From positions 3,035,501-3,099,500 of the forward strand of contig CP073746.1 of NCBI GenBank assembly GCA_024397995.1: a stretch of DNA of 64,000 nt, read 5' to 3'. The notes below the pieces were generated by a model. The model was given only the letters and a program-made list of their open reading frames with translations. It ran no database searches and was not told the origin of the DNA. How positions within the stretch are numbered: position 1 is the first letter of the stretch; the number at the start of each line of letters is the position of its first letter. Of this stretch, positions 51,021 through 60,375 are shown piece by piece. Both the position numbers and the translations under genes were made by a program. The stretch is from a bacterium SCSIO 12827 (lineage in GTDB: Bacteria; Pseudomonadota; Alphaproteobacteria; Rhodospirillales; Casp-alpha2).

Positions 51021-53498
51021 ATGAACAACGAACACCAATCCACCCGGGCATTGAACCGCGGGACGACATTAACGGCGCGGTACGCTCTGCTAACCGGCGC
51101 GTCGCTGCTGGCCCTGGTGCTGGCCACGCCCGCCGGCGCCGCGCCGGAGCCACTTCAGGCCGGCAACGATACGGACAAGACCATCGAAAAGGCCCAGGCC
51201 GACGATCTCTTCACCTTCAAGATTTCCTCGAAGCCCCTGCCCCAGGCCATCGCCGAGTTCTCGGCCGTCACCGGCCTTCAGGTTCTCTATACGGAACCCG
51301 CCGTGTTCGAGCGGACCGCCCCGGCGCTGGTCGGCGACTTCACTGCGCGGGATGCCTTGACCCGACTGCTTGCGGGCTCCGGTCTGGTCGGGCGCTATAC
51401 GTCTTCCGCATCGGTCACCGTCGAGTTGCCCGGCAAGGGCGCCAATGGCGACGTCATGACCATGAACCCCGTGACCGTCGAGGGCCGGGGTGAAAAGGCC
51501 AGCGGCGCCGTCGCGGGCTATGTCGCGAAACGCAGCATGTCCGCGTCCAAGACCGACACGCCGCTGATCGAAACCCCGCAGTCGATCTCGGTCATCACCC
51601 GCGACCAGATGGATGCCCGCAACGTCAACAAGATCAACGAAGTGTTGCGCTATACGCCGGGCGTCGATCCGCAACCGTATGGCAATGAACCGCGCTATAC
51701 CGACCTGCGCATGCGCGGGTTGAATGCAACGACCAACGGCATTTTCCAGGATGGTCTGGCGCTGACCTTCCCCGATTACGTCGTCAGCTACAACCCGGAA
51801 CCCTGGGGCGCGGAACGGGTCGAAGTCCCGCGCGGCCCGGCCTCCGTGCTCTACGGACAGGGATCACCCGGCGGACTGGTCAACTATGTCTCCAAACGTC
51901 CGACAACGGACCCCATCAACATCGTCCACTTGGAAGGCGGTGATTTCGACCGGTATCAAGGCAAGTTCGATTTCGCGGGGGCGATTGACGAGGCCAAGCA
52001 GTTCTCATATCGCTTTACCGGCCTTTACCGCGACAGCGACACCTTCATCGATTTCATCGAAGACGACCGTTACTGGTTTGCCCCACAGCTGAGCTGGCAG
52101 CCGTCGAAGAACACCACCGTGACGGTGTTCAGCCATTACCAGCAGGACAACACCAAGAACTCCCAGGCCCTTCCCAGGTCCGGAACGGTGGTCGCGAATG
52201 CGAACGGTGAGGTTCCGCTCAGCCGTTTCGTGGGCGAGCCGGATATCGACCGGGTCGACCGGACGGAATACGCCATCGGATACGAGGTTACGCACGACGT
52301 CGGCGAACGCCTGAAGCTGAGCCACAAACTCCGCTACAACAACGTCGACTTGGACGATGTCGTTGTTTACGGCTCGGGGTTCGACGGCAACCGGACATTG
52401 TCGCGCAGCGTCTACGGCAATTTCGGCAACCTGGACGGTGTCTACACGGACAGTAATGCGCAACTGAAACTGGATGTCGCCGGCACCAGGCACACCTTGC
52501 TGGCCGGACTCGATTATCAACTCATGTATCTGGAACAGATCGCGAGTTCCGGATCGGCGACATCGATCGACGTTTTCGCACCGGTCTACGGCACGCAGAC
52601 GTCCGAAGGTAACATCATCATCAACAAGGACTTCACGCGCAGCCAAACGGGCATCTATTTCCAGGATCAGATCGAATGGGGCGACCATTGGCGCTTCACC
52701 CTGGGCGGGCGGTTCGACCGCGCGGTGACCGAAACCATAAATCACCTCACCAAGGCGGTTTCCCAGCAAGCGGATAGCGCCTTCACCGGCCGGGCGGGCG
52801 TGGTCTATCTGTTCGACAATGGGCTGGCCCCCTATGCCAGCTATGCGGAATCCTTCGCACCCGTGATCGGCACCAACCCGTCGAGCAGGAATTACAAACC
52901 CGAAACCGGCCAGCAATATGAAATCGGCATCAAGTTCCAGCCTGAAGGCAGCCGCAGTTCCGTGACGCTGGCCGCCTTCGACCTGCGCCGCCAGAACTAT
53001 ACGGAAACGGATCCGTCAACGAACACGACGGACCAGACAGCCGCCGTTCGCTCCCAAGGGATCGAACTGGAAGGTGTCGCGAGTTTCGACTTCGGCCTGA
53101 ACGTGACCGCCGGATACACCTACATGGAAACTGAAGTCATCGAGAGCGTCGACCCGGCCGACCTGGGCGATGTTCTGACGCCCGCACCTAAGCATGTCGC
53201 CACGGCCTGGGCGGACTACACCATCCCGGAAGGCCCCTTCAAAGGCCTGGGCTTCGGTGCCGGCGTCCGCTATCGCGGCATGCATTGGGGTGATGGTGAC
53301 CGGACCCTTTCCGTTCCCGCCTTTCTTCTGTTCGACGCCTCGGTCCATTACGAATGGAAGGGTGTGCACTTCGGGCTGCATGCGCGAAACCTTCTGGATA
53401 AGCAGCATGTCGGGTCCTGCTATTACCGGAACAGCGCCGGGATTTGCACGGCGGGTGAACCGCTGACCGTCATCGGGAATCTGTCTTACCAGTGGTAG
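51021..53498 (+). CDS. TonB-dependent siderophore receptor with STN signalling domain, cassette 3
   Basis: 825 residues: signal region (1-40), STN (FTFKISSKPLPQAIAEFSAV), plug (IETPQSISVITRDQMDAR, RGPASVLYGQGSPGGLVN) and barrel ending SYQW with C-terminal Trp. GGGGAATACGGGG precedes the ATG. It shares the EGRGE... G(Y) linker after the STN with receptors 1 and 4 and the Cys-containing last loop with receptor 1. Two pairs of Cys in the last 30 residues may form a disulfide. Ligand unknown. Confidence 0.92.
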   Translation: MNNEHQSTRALNRGTTLTARYALLTGASLLALVLATPAGAAPEPLQAGNDTDKTIEKAQADDLFTFKISSKPLPQAIAEFSAVTGLQVLYTEPAVFERTAPALVGDFTARDALTRLLAGSGLVGRYTSSASVTVELPGKGANGDVMTMNPVTVEGRGEKASGAVAGYVAKRSMSASKTDTPLIETPQSISVITRDQMDARNVNKINEVLRYTPGVDPQPYGNEPRYTDLRMRGLNATTNGIFQDGLALTFPDYVVSYNPEPWGAERVEVPRGPASVLYGQGSPGGLVNYVSKRPTTDPINIVHLEGGDFDRYQGKFDFAGAIDEAKQFSYRFTGLYRDSDTFIDFIEDDRYWFAPQLSWQPSKNTTVTVFSHYQQDNTKNSQALPRSGTVVANANGEVPLSRFVGEPDIDRVDRTEYAIGYEVTHDVGERLKLSHKLRYNNVDLDDVVVYGSGFDGNRTLSRSVYGNFGNLDGVYTDSNAQLKLDVAGTRHTLLAGLDYQLMYLEQIASSGSATSIDVFAPVYGTQTSEGNIIINKDFTRSQTGIYFQDQIEWGDHWRFTLGGRFDRAVTETINHLTKAVSQQADSAFTGRAGVVYLFDNGLAPYASYAESFAPVIGTNPSSRNYKPETGQQYEIGIKFQPEGSRSSVTLAAFDLRRQNYTETDPSTNTTDQTAAVRSQGIELEGVASFDFGLNVTAGYTYMETEVIESVDPADLGDVLTPAPKHVATAWADYTIPEGPFKGLGFGAGVRYRGMHWGDGDRTLSVPAFLLFDASVHYEWKGVHFGLHARNLLDKQHVGSCYYRNSAGICTAGEPLTVIGNLSYQW

Positions 53499-53517
53499 GC
53501 CTCGAAAACCTGCGATG

Positions 53518-53558
53518 CTCTGCCCCCCTGGGAGAATTTTTTTCTCCAAGGGGGAGAG
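53518..53558 (+). terminator. hairpin after receptor 3
   Basis: CTCT-GCCCCCC-TGGGAG and CTCC-AAGGGGG-AGAG form an imperfect long stem with a T-rich loop, 20 bases after the receptor stop. No T-run follows the stem, so it may attenuate and thereby set the ratio of receptor to downstream membrane genes. Confidence 0.35.
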
Positions 53559-53588
53559 GTTATTGGTCTGTTTGTTCGTCTTAGAGTC

Positions 53589-53930
53589 ATGAGTATGACA
53601 TTCGACGAACAAACCGGACCTTTTCCCTTGGCGGCACGTCTGAGCCGTGCACTGGACATGCGTCCCCGATTAACCCGCTGGCTGTTGGCCGGCCCCGGCG
53701 CAGTGGCGGCGGCCCTTCTGTTCGCCATGGCCATGCCGATTTGGCTGCCCAAGGGGGCCGCCGGGGTCGACAACATCGTCTTTCCCCTGATCCTGGTGCC
53801 GCTGATCTGGGCCGTGGTCTTCGTTTATGCCTGCGTGGAGGAAAGCCTCCTGCGCTGTGCCGCCGTGATCTGCGGCACCGCCACCGTCTGCGGACTGACA
53901 GCCGCCATGGCCTTTGCCGGATGGATATGA
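53589..53930 (+). CDS. three-helix membrane protein of cassette 3 (DUF3649 positional equivalent)
   Basis: 113 residues with three hydrophobic helices (AAALLFAMAMPIWLP; FPLILVPLIWAVVFVYACV; GTATVCGLTAAMAFAGWI). It holds the same place (between receptor and PepSY gene) as the DUF3649 gene of cassette 2, although sequence similarity is low. Likely an inner-membrane partner of the PepSY protein. Family not recognised with certainty. Confidence 0.65.
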   Translation: MSMTFDEQTGPFPLAARLSRALDMRPRLTRWLLAGPGAVAAALLFAMAMPIWLPKGAAGVDNIVFPLILVPLIWAVVFVYACVEESLLRCAAVICGTATVCGLTAAMAFAGWI

Positions 53931-53970
53931 CGCGCCCCAGCCGAATCAAACAGTGACGAAAGCCCCATCG

Positions 53971-55557
53971 ATGAAATCCCTTTCGCAATCCCAACTGAAA
54001 CGCCTGACCGCCGTGCACGGCTGGTCCGGAACGGTCCTGGGCCTGTTGCTTTACGCCGTCGTCGCCACCGGCACGGTCGCCGTATTCGCCCACGAAATTG
54101 CCGCATGGTCCGTCGGCGGCGCCAAAAGTCACGCGCCGCTGGCAGGTGATCTCGACGGCAAGGTCCGGCCCATCGCAGAACGGATGACCAAGGGATACCT
54201 TGAAGAAATCGCCATCTGGGCAACGGCCAAGGGCGACCTGAACGTGTTTCCCCATGCCCATGCCCGCAACCCGGAAAGCGGAAAGATCGGCAATTACGGC
54301 ACCCTGTTCCGGCTTGACGGCGTAACGGGTGAGGAATTGGCGCGCAACGAAGGATTCGTGTTCACGAAACCGGAATGGTTCGAAGCCAGCGCGCTCGAAG
54401 ATTTTCTCGTCGACCTGCACGTGCAGCTCTACGTTCCACGGCCTTGGGGCTTGATCCTGACCGGTATTCTCGGGCTGTCCATGATGGCGGCGGGCGTCAC
54501 CGGCTTTCTCATGCACCGCCATCTGATCCGTGACCTGTTCGTCGCCGCTCGACCGGGCAACCGTCTTGTCACGGCCCGCGACCGCCATGTCCTCGCCGCA
54601 AGTTGGGGCCTTCTGTTCGCGTTTCTTCTGGGATTTACCGGCTCATTCTTCAGTTTTGCGGCCACGGTCTCCCTGCCCCTGATATCGCAGGTCGCCTTCG
54701 GCGGCGACCAGAAGGCGATGCGCGAAACCCTTTACGAACCCGCCGTGACACCCGATCCGCGCCCGGCCGCCCTGGCCGATCTTGATGCCGTGGTCGCCCA
54801 GTCCACGGCCCTGACCGGCACGCCGGTCCGCTTCCTCGTGGTTGACCACTACGGCCGCGCCGATGCCCGCATCAACCTCTGGCACATGCCGCCACAAGGA
54901 AAACTGGCCTGGGTGCGCAACGTGTTCGACGGCACGGACGGCCGGTTCCTGGGCGTCAAACCACGGGTCGGCCGGAAACCGTCGGCGGGCAGCGCGCTTT
55001 ATGAACTGATCTGGCCCCTGCACACGGGCGATTTCGCGGGTCCCCTGTCCAAGGCCGTGTGGGTCGGTCTGGGCGCCGCCATGTGTTACGTGATCCTGTC
55101 GGGCATGCAGCTTTGGGTGCGTCGCCGCGAAGAGGCCGCCCTGTGGCGCGGCTTCGGGCGTGCGGTCACGATCACCGCCTACGGATTGCCATTCGCCATG
55201 ACGGCGGCGGCCTACGGCTTTTTCCTGTCCCTGCCGGCCGCCGATCCCTTCTATTGGACACCGATGGGCTTTGTCCTGGGTGCTCTCGCCTGTATCGCGG
55301 TCGGCGCCTTCGCGGGCGACGGCAGCGGCCTGGCCCGGCGGTTCCGGCGGTTGCTCGGCGCCGCCTGCGTCGCGCTGCCCGTCGTGCGCATGGCCATGGG
55401 CGGGTTAGGTTGGGCCGATGCCGTGGTCCAGGGGCAAGGGGCGGTGCTGTCCTTTGATCTGATGTTCCTCGCACTCGGCATCCTGCTGCTTCGCTGGGCG
55501 GCGCGGCAGCCCCATGTCCGCCCTGCCGGCGACCCGTTACCGGAACCCGCCGAATGA
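53971..55557 (+). CDS. PepSY-domain membrane protein, cassette 3
   Basis: About 528 residues: N-terminal helix (RLTAVHGWSGTVLGLLLYAVVATG), conserved LHVQLYVPRPWG and WPLHTGDFAGP segments with His ligands as in PepSY proteins, large periplasmic loops and at least five helices. The start at 53971 is supported by comparison with the cassette 2 protein; GTG 53953 is an alternative. It overlaps the next gene by 4 bases. Confidence 0.85.
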   Translation: MKSLSQSQLKRLTAVHGWSGTVLGLLLYAVVATGTVAVFAHEIAAWSVGGAKSHAPLAGDLDGKVRPIAERMTKGYLEEIAIWATAKGDLNVFPHAHARNPESGKIGNYGTLFRLDGVTGEELARNEGFVFTKPEWFEASALEDFLVDLHVQLYVPRPWGLILTGILGLSMMAAGVTGFLMHRHLIRDLFVAARPGNRLVTARDRHVLAASWGLLFAFLLGFTGSFFSFAATVSLPLISQVAFGGDQKAMRETLYEPAVTPDPRPAALADLDAVVAQSTALTGTPVRFLVVDHYGRADARINLWHMPPQGKLAWVRNVFDGTDGRFLGVKPRVGRKPSAGSALYELIWPLHTGDFAGPLSKAVWVGLGAAMCYVILSGMQLWVRRREEAALWRGFGRAVTITAYGLPFAMTAAAYGFFLSLPAADPFYWTPMGFVLGALACIAVGAFAGDGSGLARRFRRLLGAACVALPVVRMAMGGLGWADAVVQGQGAVLSFDLMFLALGILLLRWAARQPHVRPAGDPLPEPAE

Positions 55558-56057
55558 GTATCCTGGCCATCGTCGCCGCTGTTGCCGTCTCGACGGCGGC
55601 CCTCGCCTATCTTGCCTTGGGCAACGCCAAGCGGCGACGGGTGTTCGGCCTGCCCCCCCTTGAACGCAAGGCGTGGCAGACCTGGCTTGCCATCGCCGGC
55701 GTGCTGGCCCCCGCCGTGTTTCTGCTCTATGGCGGCGGCGGTGCGGGTTTTGTCGTGTGGTGCGGGGCCGTCAGCGTGACCGGCTGGGGCTTGGCCGCGA
55801 TGTCCCCCGCCCAAGCCGCCGCGGTGGGACGTCGGGTGATTGGCGGCACCGCCGCAGCAGGGCGCACCTTGCGGGCCATGATCCGGGCTGCCCGCGGGGC
55901 CGGGGACACCGACGCTCGGCTCAACCGCCTGGAATGCAGAATCGCCGCATTGGAAGCCGCCCTGGAACATCAAGAACCGGCGGCCAAGCCCGCCGCGCCG
56001 CGCCGTCGGAACGGCGGCGGAACGAAACCGGATGCCGCGCAGCCGTCCGGCGCATGA
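55554..56057 (+). CDS. membrane protein with C-terminal coiled coil, cassette 3 (DUF3325 positional equivalent)
   Basis: 167 residues. Three hydrophobic segments (AIVAAVAVSTAALAYLALG, TWLAIAGVLAPAVFLLYGG, GFVVWCGAVSVTGWGLAAM), then a short coiled-coil (DARLNRLECRIAALEAALEH) and a Lys/Arg/Pro-rich tail. The WxxW/GW pattern and its position after a PepSY gene parallel the DUF3325 gene of cassette 2, but the soluble tail is new. Unknown role. Confidence 0.6.
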   Translation: MSILAIVAAVAVSTAALAYLALGNAKRRRVFGLPPLERKAWQTWLAIAGVLAPAVFLLYGGGGAGFVVWCGAVSVTGWGLAAMSPAQAAAVGRRVIGGTAAAGRTLRAMIRAARGAGDTDARLNRLECRIAALEAALEHQEPAAKPAAPRRRNGGGTKPDAAQPSGA

Positions 56058-56080
56058 TCCGGAAAACTCTCTATTGGAAT

Positions 56081-56095
56081 TGATAATCATTCTCA
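56081..56095. promoter_or_regulatory. Fur box upstream of fecI-type gene 4
   Basis: TGATAATCATTCTCA at 56081-56095 fits TGA-N9-TCA with one mismatched pair of arms. It lies 65 bases before ATG 56161, directly after the end of the cassette 3 operon, so cassette 4 is separately iron-regulated. Confidence 0.78.
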
Positions 56096-56160
56096 TTTAA
56101 TATCGGCTGGCCTGCCCCTGCATCATGGGACAGACGCACAAACTTGGATCCGGCCGGACA

Positions 56161-56700
56161 ATGACCAACAACGGCGCTCACAGACCGGCAAGCCCCCTGG
56201 CGCTTGCCTATGACACGCATTATGCGGCCCTGATCGAATCCGTGGCGCCGATCCTGGGCTGCCGCTTTCGCGCCCAGGATGTGGTCCAGGACGCCTGGAT
56301 CAAGCTGGCTGAACATCCGCCCGCGGATACGGTTCGCCAACCCGTGTCCTATCTGTTCCGCTTGGTCCGCAATCTGGCCATCGACCGCGCGCGGCGACTG
56401 GCGCTTGAAGTGCGCTATGGCGCCCGCGAAGAGCTGCCCCTGGCCGCCCCCAGCGCCGATCCGACACCGGAGCAGGCCGCCATTTCACGGGACATGGTGC
56501 GTGTCCTGAGCGACGCCCTGTCCGAACTGCCGGAGAGAACCCGCCTGGTGTTTGAAATGCACCGCATCACCGGGCATTCCGTGGACGAGATCGCAGACCG
56601 TCTTGATGTCTCCGCCGGCTATGTCTATCGCATGCTGCGCCAGGCGACGGTCCACTGCGCCAAGCGCCTGGGCCCCGACCTCGGCCGTCAGGAGCGATGA
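56161..56700 (+). CDS. ECF sigma factor, FecI type, cassette 4
   Basis: About 179 residues. Region 2 (FRAQDVVQDAWIKLAEH, PVSYLFRLVRNLAIDRARR) and region 4 (LPERTRLVFEMHRITGHSVDEIADRLDVSAGYVYRML) are clear. Region 4 ends in GYVYRMLRQA in place of the usual xVEKH, giving a distinct recognition helix and so probably a distinct promoter specificity from sigma 2 and 3. ATG 56125 is an alternative start. Confidence 0.9.
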   Translation: MTNNGAHRPASPLALAYDTHYAALIESVAPILGCRFRAQDVVQDAWIKLAEHPPADTVRQPVSYLFRLVRNLAIDRARRLALEVRYGAREELPLAAPSADPTPEQAAISRDMVRVLSDALSELPERTRLVFEMHRITGHSVDEIADRLDVSAGYVYRMLRQATVHCAKRLGPDLGRQER

Positions 56701-56823
56701 GCGGGTTCCGCCGCATCCCGCAACTTTCCCTGTTCACGAATGCCCCCGCCAAGCGTCTATGTATATAGGCGGCCAACATCCGCAATCGCCCGCGCCGGGC
56801 CCGCACACGAGATCGAGACCCCC

Positions 56824-57810
56824 ATGACGGGCACCCCCCCCCCCATCGACGACGAGATCTGGAACACCGCCTTCGACTGGCTGATGCGGACGGAGGCCAA
56901 TCCCGGCGACCCGGCCCTGGCGACGGCCCTGCACGCCTGGCTGGAGGCCGACGCGGCCCATGCCCAAGCCTTCGATCAGGTGTGCCGCACCTGGCAAACC
57001 GCCCCCCATCTGCAACCGGCCCTGGCCGATCACAAACACCCGGCATCCTCCCGCCGCCCCCCGGCCCGACCCGCCCTCCGCCTCAGCCGTCGACAGGTCC
57101 TGGCCGGCGCCGGCGCCATGGCGGCGGGACTGGCGCTCTATGCCGGAACCGGCGCCCCTCGCCGCCTGTTCGCGGATATTTCCACCGCGACCGGCGAATT
57201 CCGCACCGTGACCTTGGAAGACGGCACCCATGTGCACATGGACACGGCGACGGCCATCAGCCTTGATTTCACCGGCCCAATCCGCCGTGCCGCCCTGCTG
57301 GGCGGGCGGGCCTATTTCGACGTCGCCCGCGACGCGGCCCGTCCGTTCGCCGTGACGGCGGGCCCCGCCGAAGTGACGGTTATCGGCACCCGGTTCGACC
57401 TGCGCCTGGACGACGACAGCGTTTCCGTCGCCGTCGAACATGGCCGCGTGGCCGTCGGCATGGCAGGACGGCGCATGACACCGGACGATGGCTTGGTCGG
57501 CGGCGACAGCTTGCGCATTGACCTGACGACCCGCGCGGCACGGCGGGCCGACATTGTTCCCGGCACCGACACCGCCTGGCGCGACGGCCGGCTGGAGGTC
57601 GAAGACTGGCCCATTACCCAGGTTCTCGCCGAACTGGACCGTTATCACCGTGGCGTCATCCTATTGGGTGATGCGGCGTTCGGCCGCCAGCGGGTCAGCG
57701 GCTCGTTCGATCTGACACGGCCGGACCAGGCCGCGCACTCCGTGGCCAGGGCACAGGGGGGGCGGGTCCGCGCGCTCAGTCCCTGGGTTTTGTTGGTCAG
57801 CCCCGCCTGA
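56824..57810 (+). CDS. FecR-family anti-sigma regulator with twin-arginine-like membrane segment, cassette 4
   Basis: 328 residues. N-terminal DUF4880 (IWNTAFDWLMRTEANPGD), then a Pro/Arg-rich stretch and LSRRQVLAGAGAMAAGLALY, which resembles a Tat signal (SRRxx with hydrophobic core), then FecR with FRTVTLEDGTHVHMDTATAI and GGRAYFDVARDAARPFAV. Tat-dependent insertion of FecR proteins is known in some species. Pairs with sigma factor 4 and receptor 4. Codon use is more GC-rich than the other FecR genes. Confidence 0.88.
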   Translation: MTGTPPPIDDEIWNTAFDWLMRTEANPGDPALATALHAWLEADAAHAQAFDQVCRTWQTAPHLQPALADHKHPASSRRPPARPALRLSRRQVLAGAGAMAAGLALYAGTGAPRRLFADISTATGEFRTVTLEDGTHVHMDTATAISLDFTGPIRRAALLGGRAYFDVARDAARPFAVTAGPAEVTVIGTRFDLRLDDDSVSVAVEHGRVAVGMAGRRMTPDDGLVGGDSLRIDLTTRAARRADIVPGTDTAWRDGRLEVEDWPITQVLAELDRYHRGVILLGDAAFGRQRVSGSFDLTRPDQAAHSVARAQGGRVRALSPWVLLVSPA

Positions 57811-57865
57811 TCGATCTTTACGGATAAATTTGTTCAAACTCCCCCACACCATCCGTCCTTAATAT

Positions 57866-57886
57866 GAATGCTATTAAATCGCATTC
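57866..57886. promoter_or_regulatory. iron-box-like palindrome upstream of receptor 4
   Basis: GAATGC (57866-57871), 9 bases, GCATTC (57881-57886) with one further mismatched pair inside: a near perfect 21-base palindrome. It sits 38 bases upstream of the receptor start. Resembles a Fur box with G/C substitutions; could alternatively be the receptor's own regulator site. Confidence 0.55.
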
Positions 57887-57923
57887 GCATAATTATGAAA
57901 TGGGCGTAAAGGTGTAATCGAAA

Positions 57924-60359
57924 ATGACGACGACAAGCCGCAGCAGCGGGCTGCTTATGGCCGGTTTTCTGGCCACCGGTATCGTGATTCATGTGGGCGG
58001 CCCGGCAGCGGCGGAAACCCCGGACCGCTTGGATGCGGCCGAATTCGCCCAGGCGCCGGCCGATGCCACGCGCCGCTTCGACATCACGGCGCAACCCCTG
58101 GCCGAAGCCCTGAAGGCTTTCGGACGTCAATCCGGCTGGCAATTCTCCTATCCCGCGGGCCTGACCAAGGGCCTGCGTTCGCAACCGGTTTCAGGCGACC
58201 TGCCGCCCGCCGCGGCGCTGCGCATTCTGCTGGGCGGCACGGGCGTCAGCTGGCAATCGACCGGCCCCGGCACCGTCGCCCTGGCCAAGCCCGGCGAAGG
58301 CGCGGACGCCATGGTGCTCGGCCCGATCACGGTCGAGGGACAGGGGGAAAGCGCCTGGGGTCCGGTCGAAGGATACCGGGCGACCCGCAGCGCCACCGCG
58401 ACCAAGACCGATACGCCGATTTCCGAAACCCCGGCGTCGATCCAGGTCGTCCCCCGCCAGATCATCAAGGACCAGGGCGCGCAGAACCTGAAGGACGTCT
58501 ACGAAAACGTCAGCGGCGTGGTCCAGGCCGGTAATACCCTGAACGCGCAGTCGGAGGTCCTGCCCTTCATCCGCGGCTTCGAATCCTCGGTCCTGCGGCG
58601 CAACGGATTGCGCGCGACCAACGTCGGCACGGTCGACCTTGTCAACGTGGAGCGCGTCGAGGTTCTCAAGGGTCCGGCCTCGATCCTGTACGGCGCGATC
58701 GAGCCGGGCGGCATGCTCAACGTCGTCACCAAACGCCCCCAGGCGACCGCCGCATACGATGTCGACGCCGAGGCCGGCAGCTACGACCACTACCGGACGA
58801 CGGCCGACCTGACCGGCCCCCTGACCGCCGACGGCTCCCTTCTGTACCGTGCGAACCTGGCCTATACGGACGAAGGCTCGTTCCGCGACGGCATGCACCT
58901 GGACCGCGTCACCGCCGCGCCGACCCTGTTGTGGACCCCCCGCGAGGGCACGGAAGTTTTGTTCGAGCTGGGCTATACCCGCGAGAAGCAGCCCTATGAC
59001 ACGGGTGTCCCCATCGGCTTCAACGGCGAGCAGTTGGTGTCGGACAGCACGTCCTTCAACCTGGCATCGCTCGACGGCCGCGACATCCGCGACTATTCGG
59101 CCAGCTACCAGTTGAGCCACGATTTCTCGGACGCCGTCACGCTGCGCCATCAGTTGTCGTTCCACCGCGCCCATGCGGAAAACGAATCCCTGCGCCCGCG
59201 CAACGTCGTTGGCACCGTGGGCGCCGAAGTCATCCGTCTGCGTTATCAGAACGAGGACCGCACGGACGACGAAGTCCAGGCCGTGGCCGACCTGCAAAGC
59301 AAGTTCAACACCGCCGGGATCGACCACACCTTGCTGTTCGGCTCCGAGTTTTCATGGGAGATCTCGGATTTCCTGCGATTTCGCGAGAACACGTCCAACG
59401 TGACGATTTCCGACAATCCCGTAATCAATTACACACCGCCGTCGTCACAGCCCAAACAGTCGATCCGCGCCCATAACCGGCGTCTGTCGTTCTATGGCCA
59501 GAACCAAATGTCCATGCTGGAAGACGGGCGCCTGAAGGTCCTGGTCGGCGGGCGCTTTGATTTCGTCAAAGGCGAGAGCGAAACCGACGGTGTCAAGGCA
59601 CGCGCCGTTCACGCGTCCGACTTTACGTTCCGCGTCGGCTCTCTCTATCAGCTGAACGATGCCTATTCCGTCTACGCCAGCGCGGCACAATCGTTCGAAC
59701 CCCAAGGCAACTCGGTCCTCGACGTCAACGACAATCCGCTTGCCCCTGAAACGGGCGAACAACTGGAAATCGGCGTGAAGGCGGAAACTCCGGACAAGCG
59801 GTTCTCGGCAACGGCGTCCGTGTTCTATCTGAAAAAGGAAAATGTCGGCGTGGTCGATTCCGCCCATCAGAATGCAACCGGCGACATCCGCTACATTCCC
59901 GGCGTCAGCCAGAAGGCCGAAGGCTTCGAGTTCGACCTGTCGGGCACCCCCATCGCCGGCGTCAACCTGATCGGCTCTTACTCCTATACCCAATCGCAGA
60001 CCCTGGAAAATCCGGAAGACACCTCGCAAGTCGGCCAACGCCTGGGCAACGTGCCGGTCCACAAGGCGCGGCTCTGGGCCTCCTACGACTTCCCTCAGGA
60101 TACCGCCCTCGGCGGTCTGTCACTTGGTGGTGGCGTGCGTTACGTGAGCGACAACAGGGCCCAGTTCGACACCGCCTACATCCTCGATTCCTATTGGGTG
60201 GCCGACTTGGGCGCCAAATACACATGGCGGTCGATGACCTTGAATCTCAATGTCTACAACCTGTTCGACAAGCACTTCTACGAACGCGCATCGAACCAGG
60301 CGATCGTCCATCCGGGTGAGCCGCTGACCGTTCTCGGCCGCCTATCCATGACGTTCTGA
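57924..60359 (+). CDS. TonB-dependent siderophore receptor with STN signalling domain, cassette 4
   Basis: 811 residues: signal region to about residue 30, STN (FDITAQPLAEALKAFGRQSG), plug (SETPASIQVVPRQIIKDQ, KGPASILYGAIEPGGMLN) and barrel ending RLSMTF with C-terminal Phe. AAAGGTG lies 9 bases before the ATG. The STN-plug linker EGQGESAWGPVEGYRATRS is nearly the same as in receptor 1, suggesting that cassettes 1 and 4 are related by duplication. Ferrioxamine- or ferrichrome-type ligands are only a guess. Confidence 0.92.
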   Translation: MTTTSRSSGLLMAGFLATGIVIHVGGPAAAETPDRLDAAEFAQAPADATRRFDITAQPLAEALKAFGRQSGWQFSYPAGLTKGLRSQPVSGDLPPAAALRILLGGTGVSWQSTGPGTVALAKPGEGADAMVLGPITVEGQGESAWGPVEGYRATRSATATKTDTPISETPASIQVVPRQIIKDQGAQNLKDVYENVSGVVQAGNTLNAQSEVLPFIRGFESSVLRRNGLRATNVGTVDLVNVERVEVLKGPASILYGAIEPGGMLNVVTKRPQATAAYDVDAEAGSYDHYRTTADLTGPLTADGSLLYRANLAYTDEGSFRDGMHLDRVTAAPTLLWTPREGTEVLFELGYTREKQPYDTGVPIGFNGEQLVSDSTSFNLASLDGRDIRDYSASYQLSHDFSDAVTLRHQLSFHRAHAENESLRPRNVVGTVGAEVIRLRYQNEDRTDDEVQAVADLQSKFNTAGIDHTLLFGSEFSWEISDFLRFRENTSNVTISDNPVINYTPPSSQPKQSIRAHNRRLSFYGQNQMSMLEDGRLKVLVGGRFDFVKGESETDGVKARAVHASDFTFRVGSLYQLNDAYSVYASAAQSFEPQGNSVLDVNDNPLAPETGEQLEIGVKAETPDKRFSATASVFYLKKENVGVVDSAHQNATGDIRYIPGVSQKAEGFEFDLSGTPIAGVNLIGSYSYTQSQTLENPEDTSQVGQRLGNVPVHKARLWASYDFPQDTALGGLSLGGGVRYVSDNRAQFDTAYILDSYWVADLGAKYTWRSMTLNLNVYNLFDKHFYERASNQAIVHPGEPLTVLGRLSMTF

Positions 60360-60375
60360 CGGCGCGGGCGGGGCC

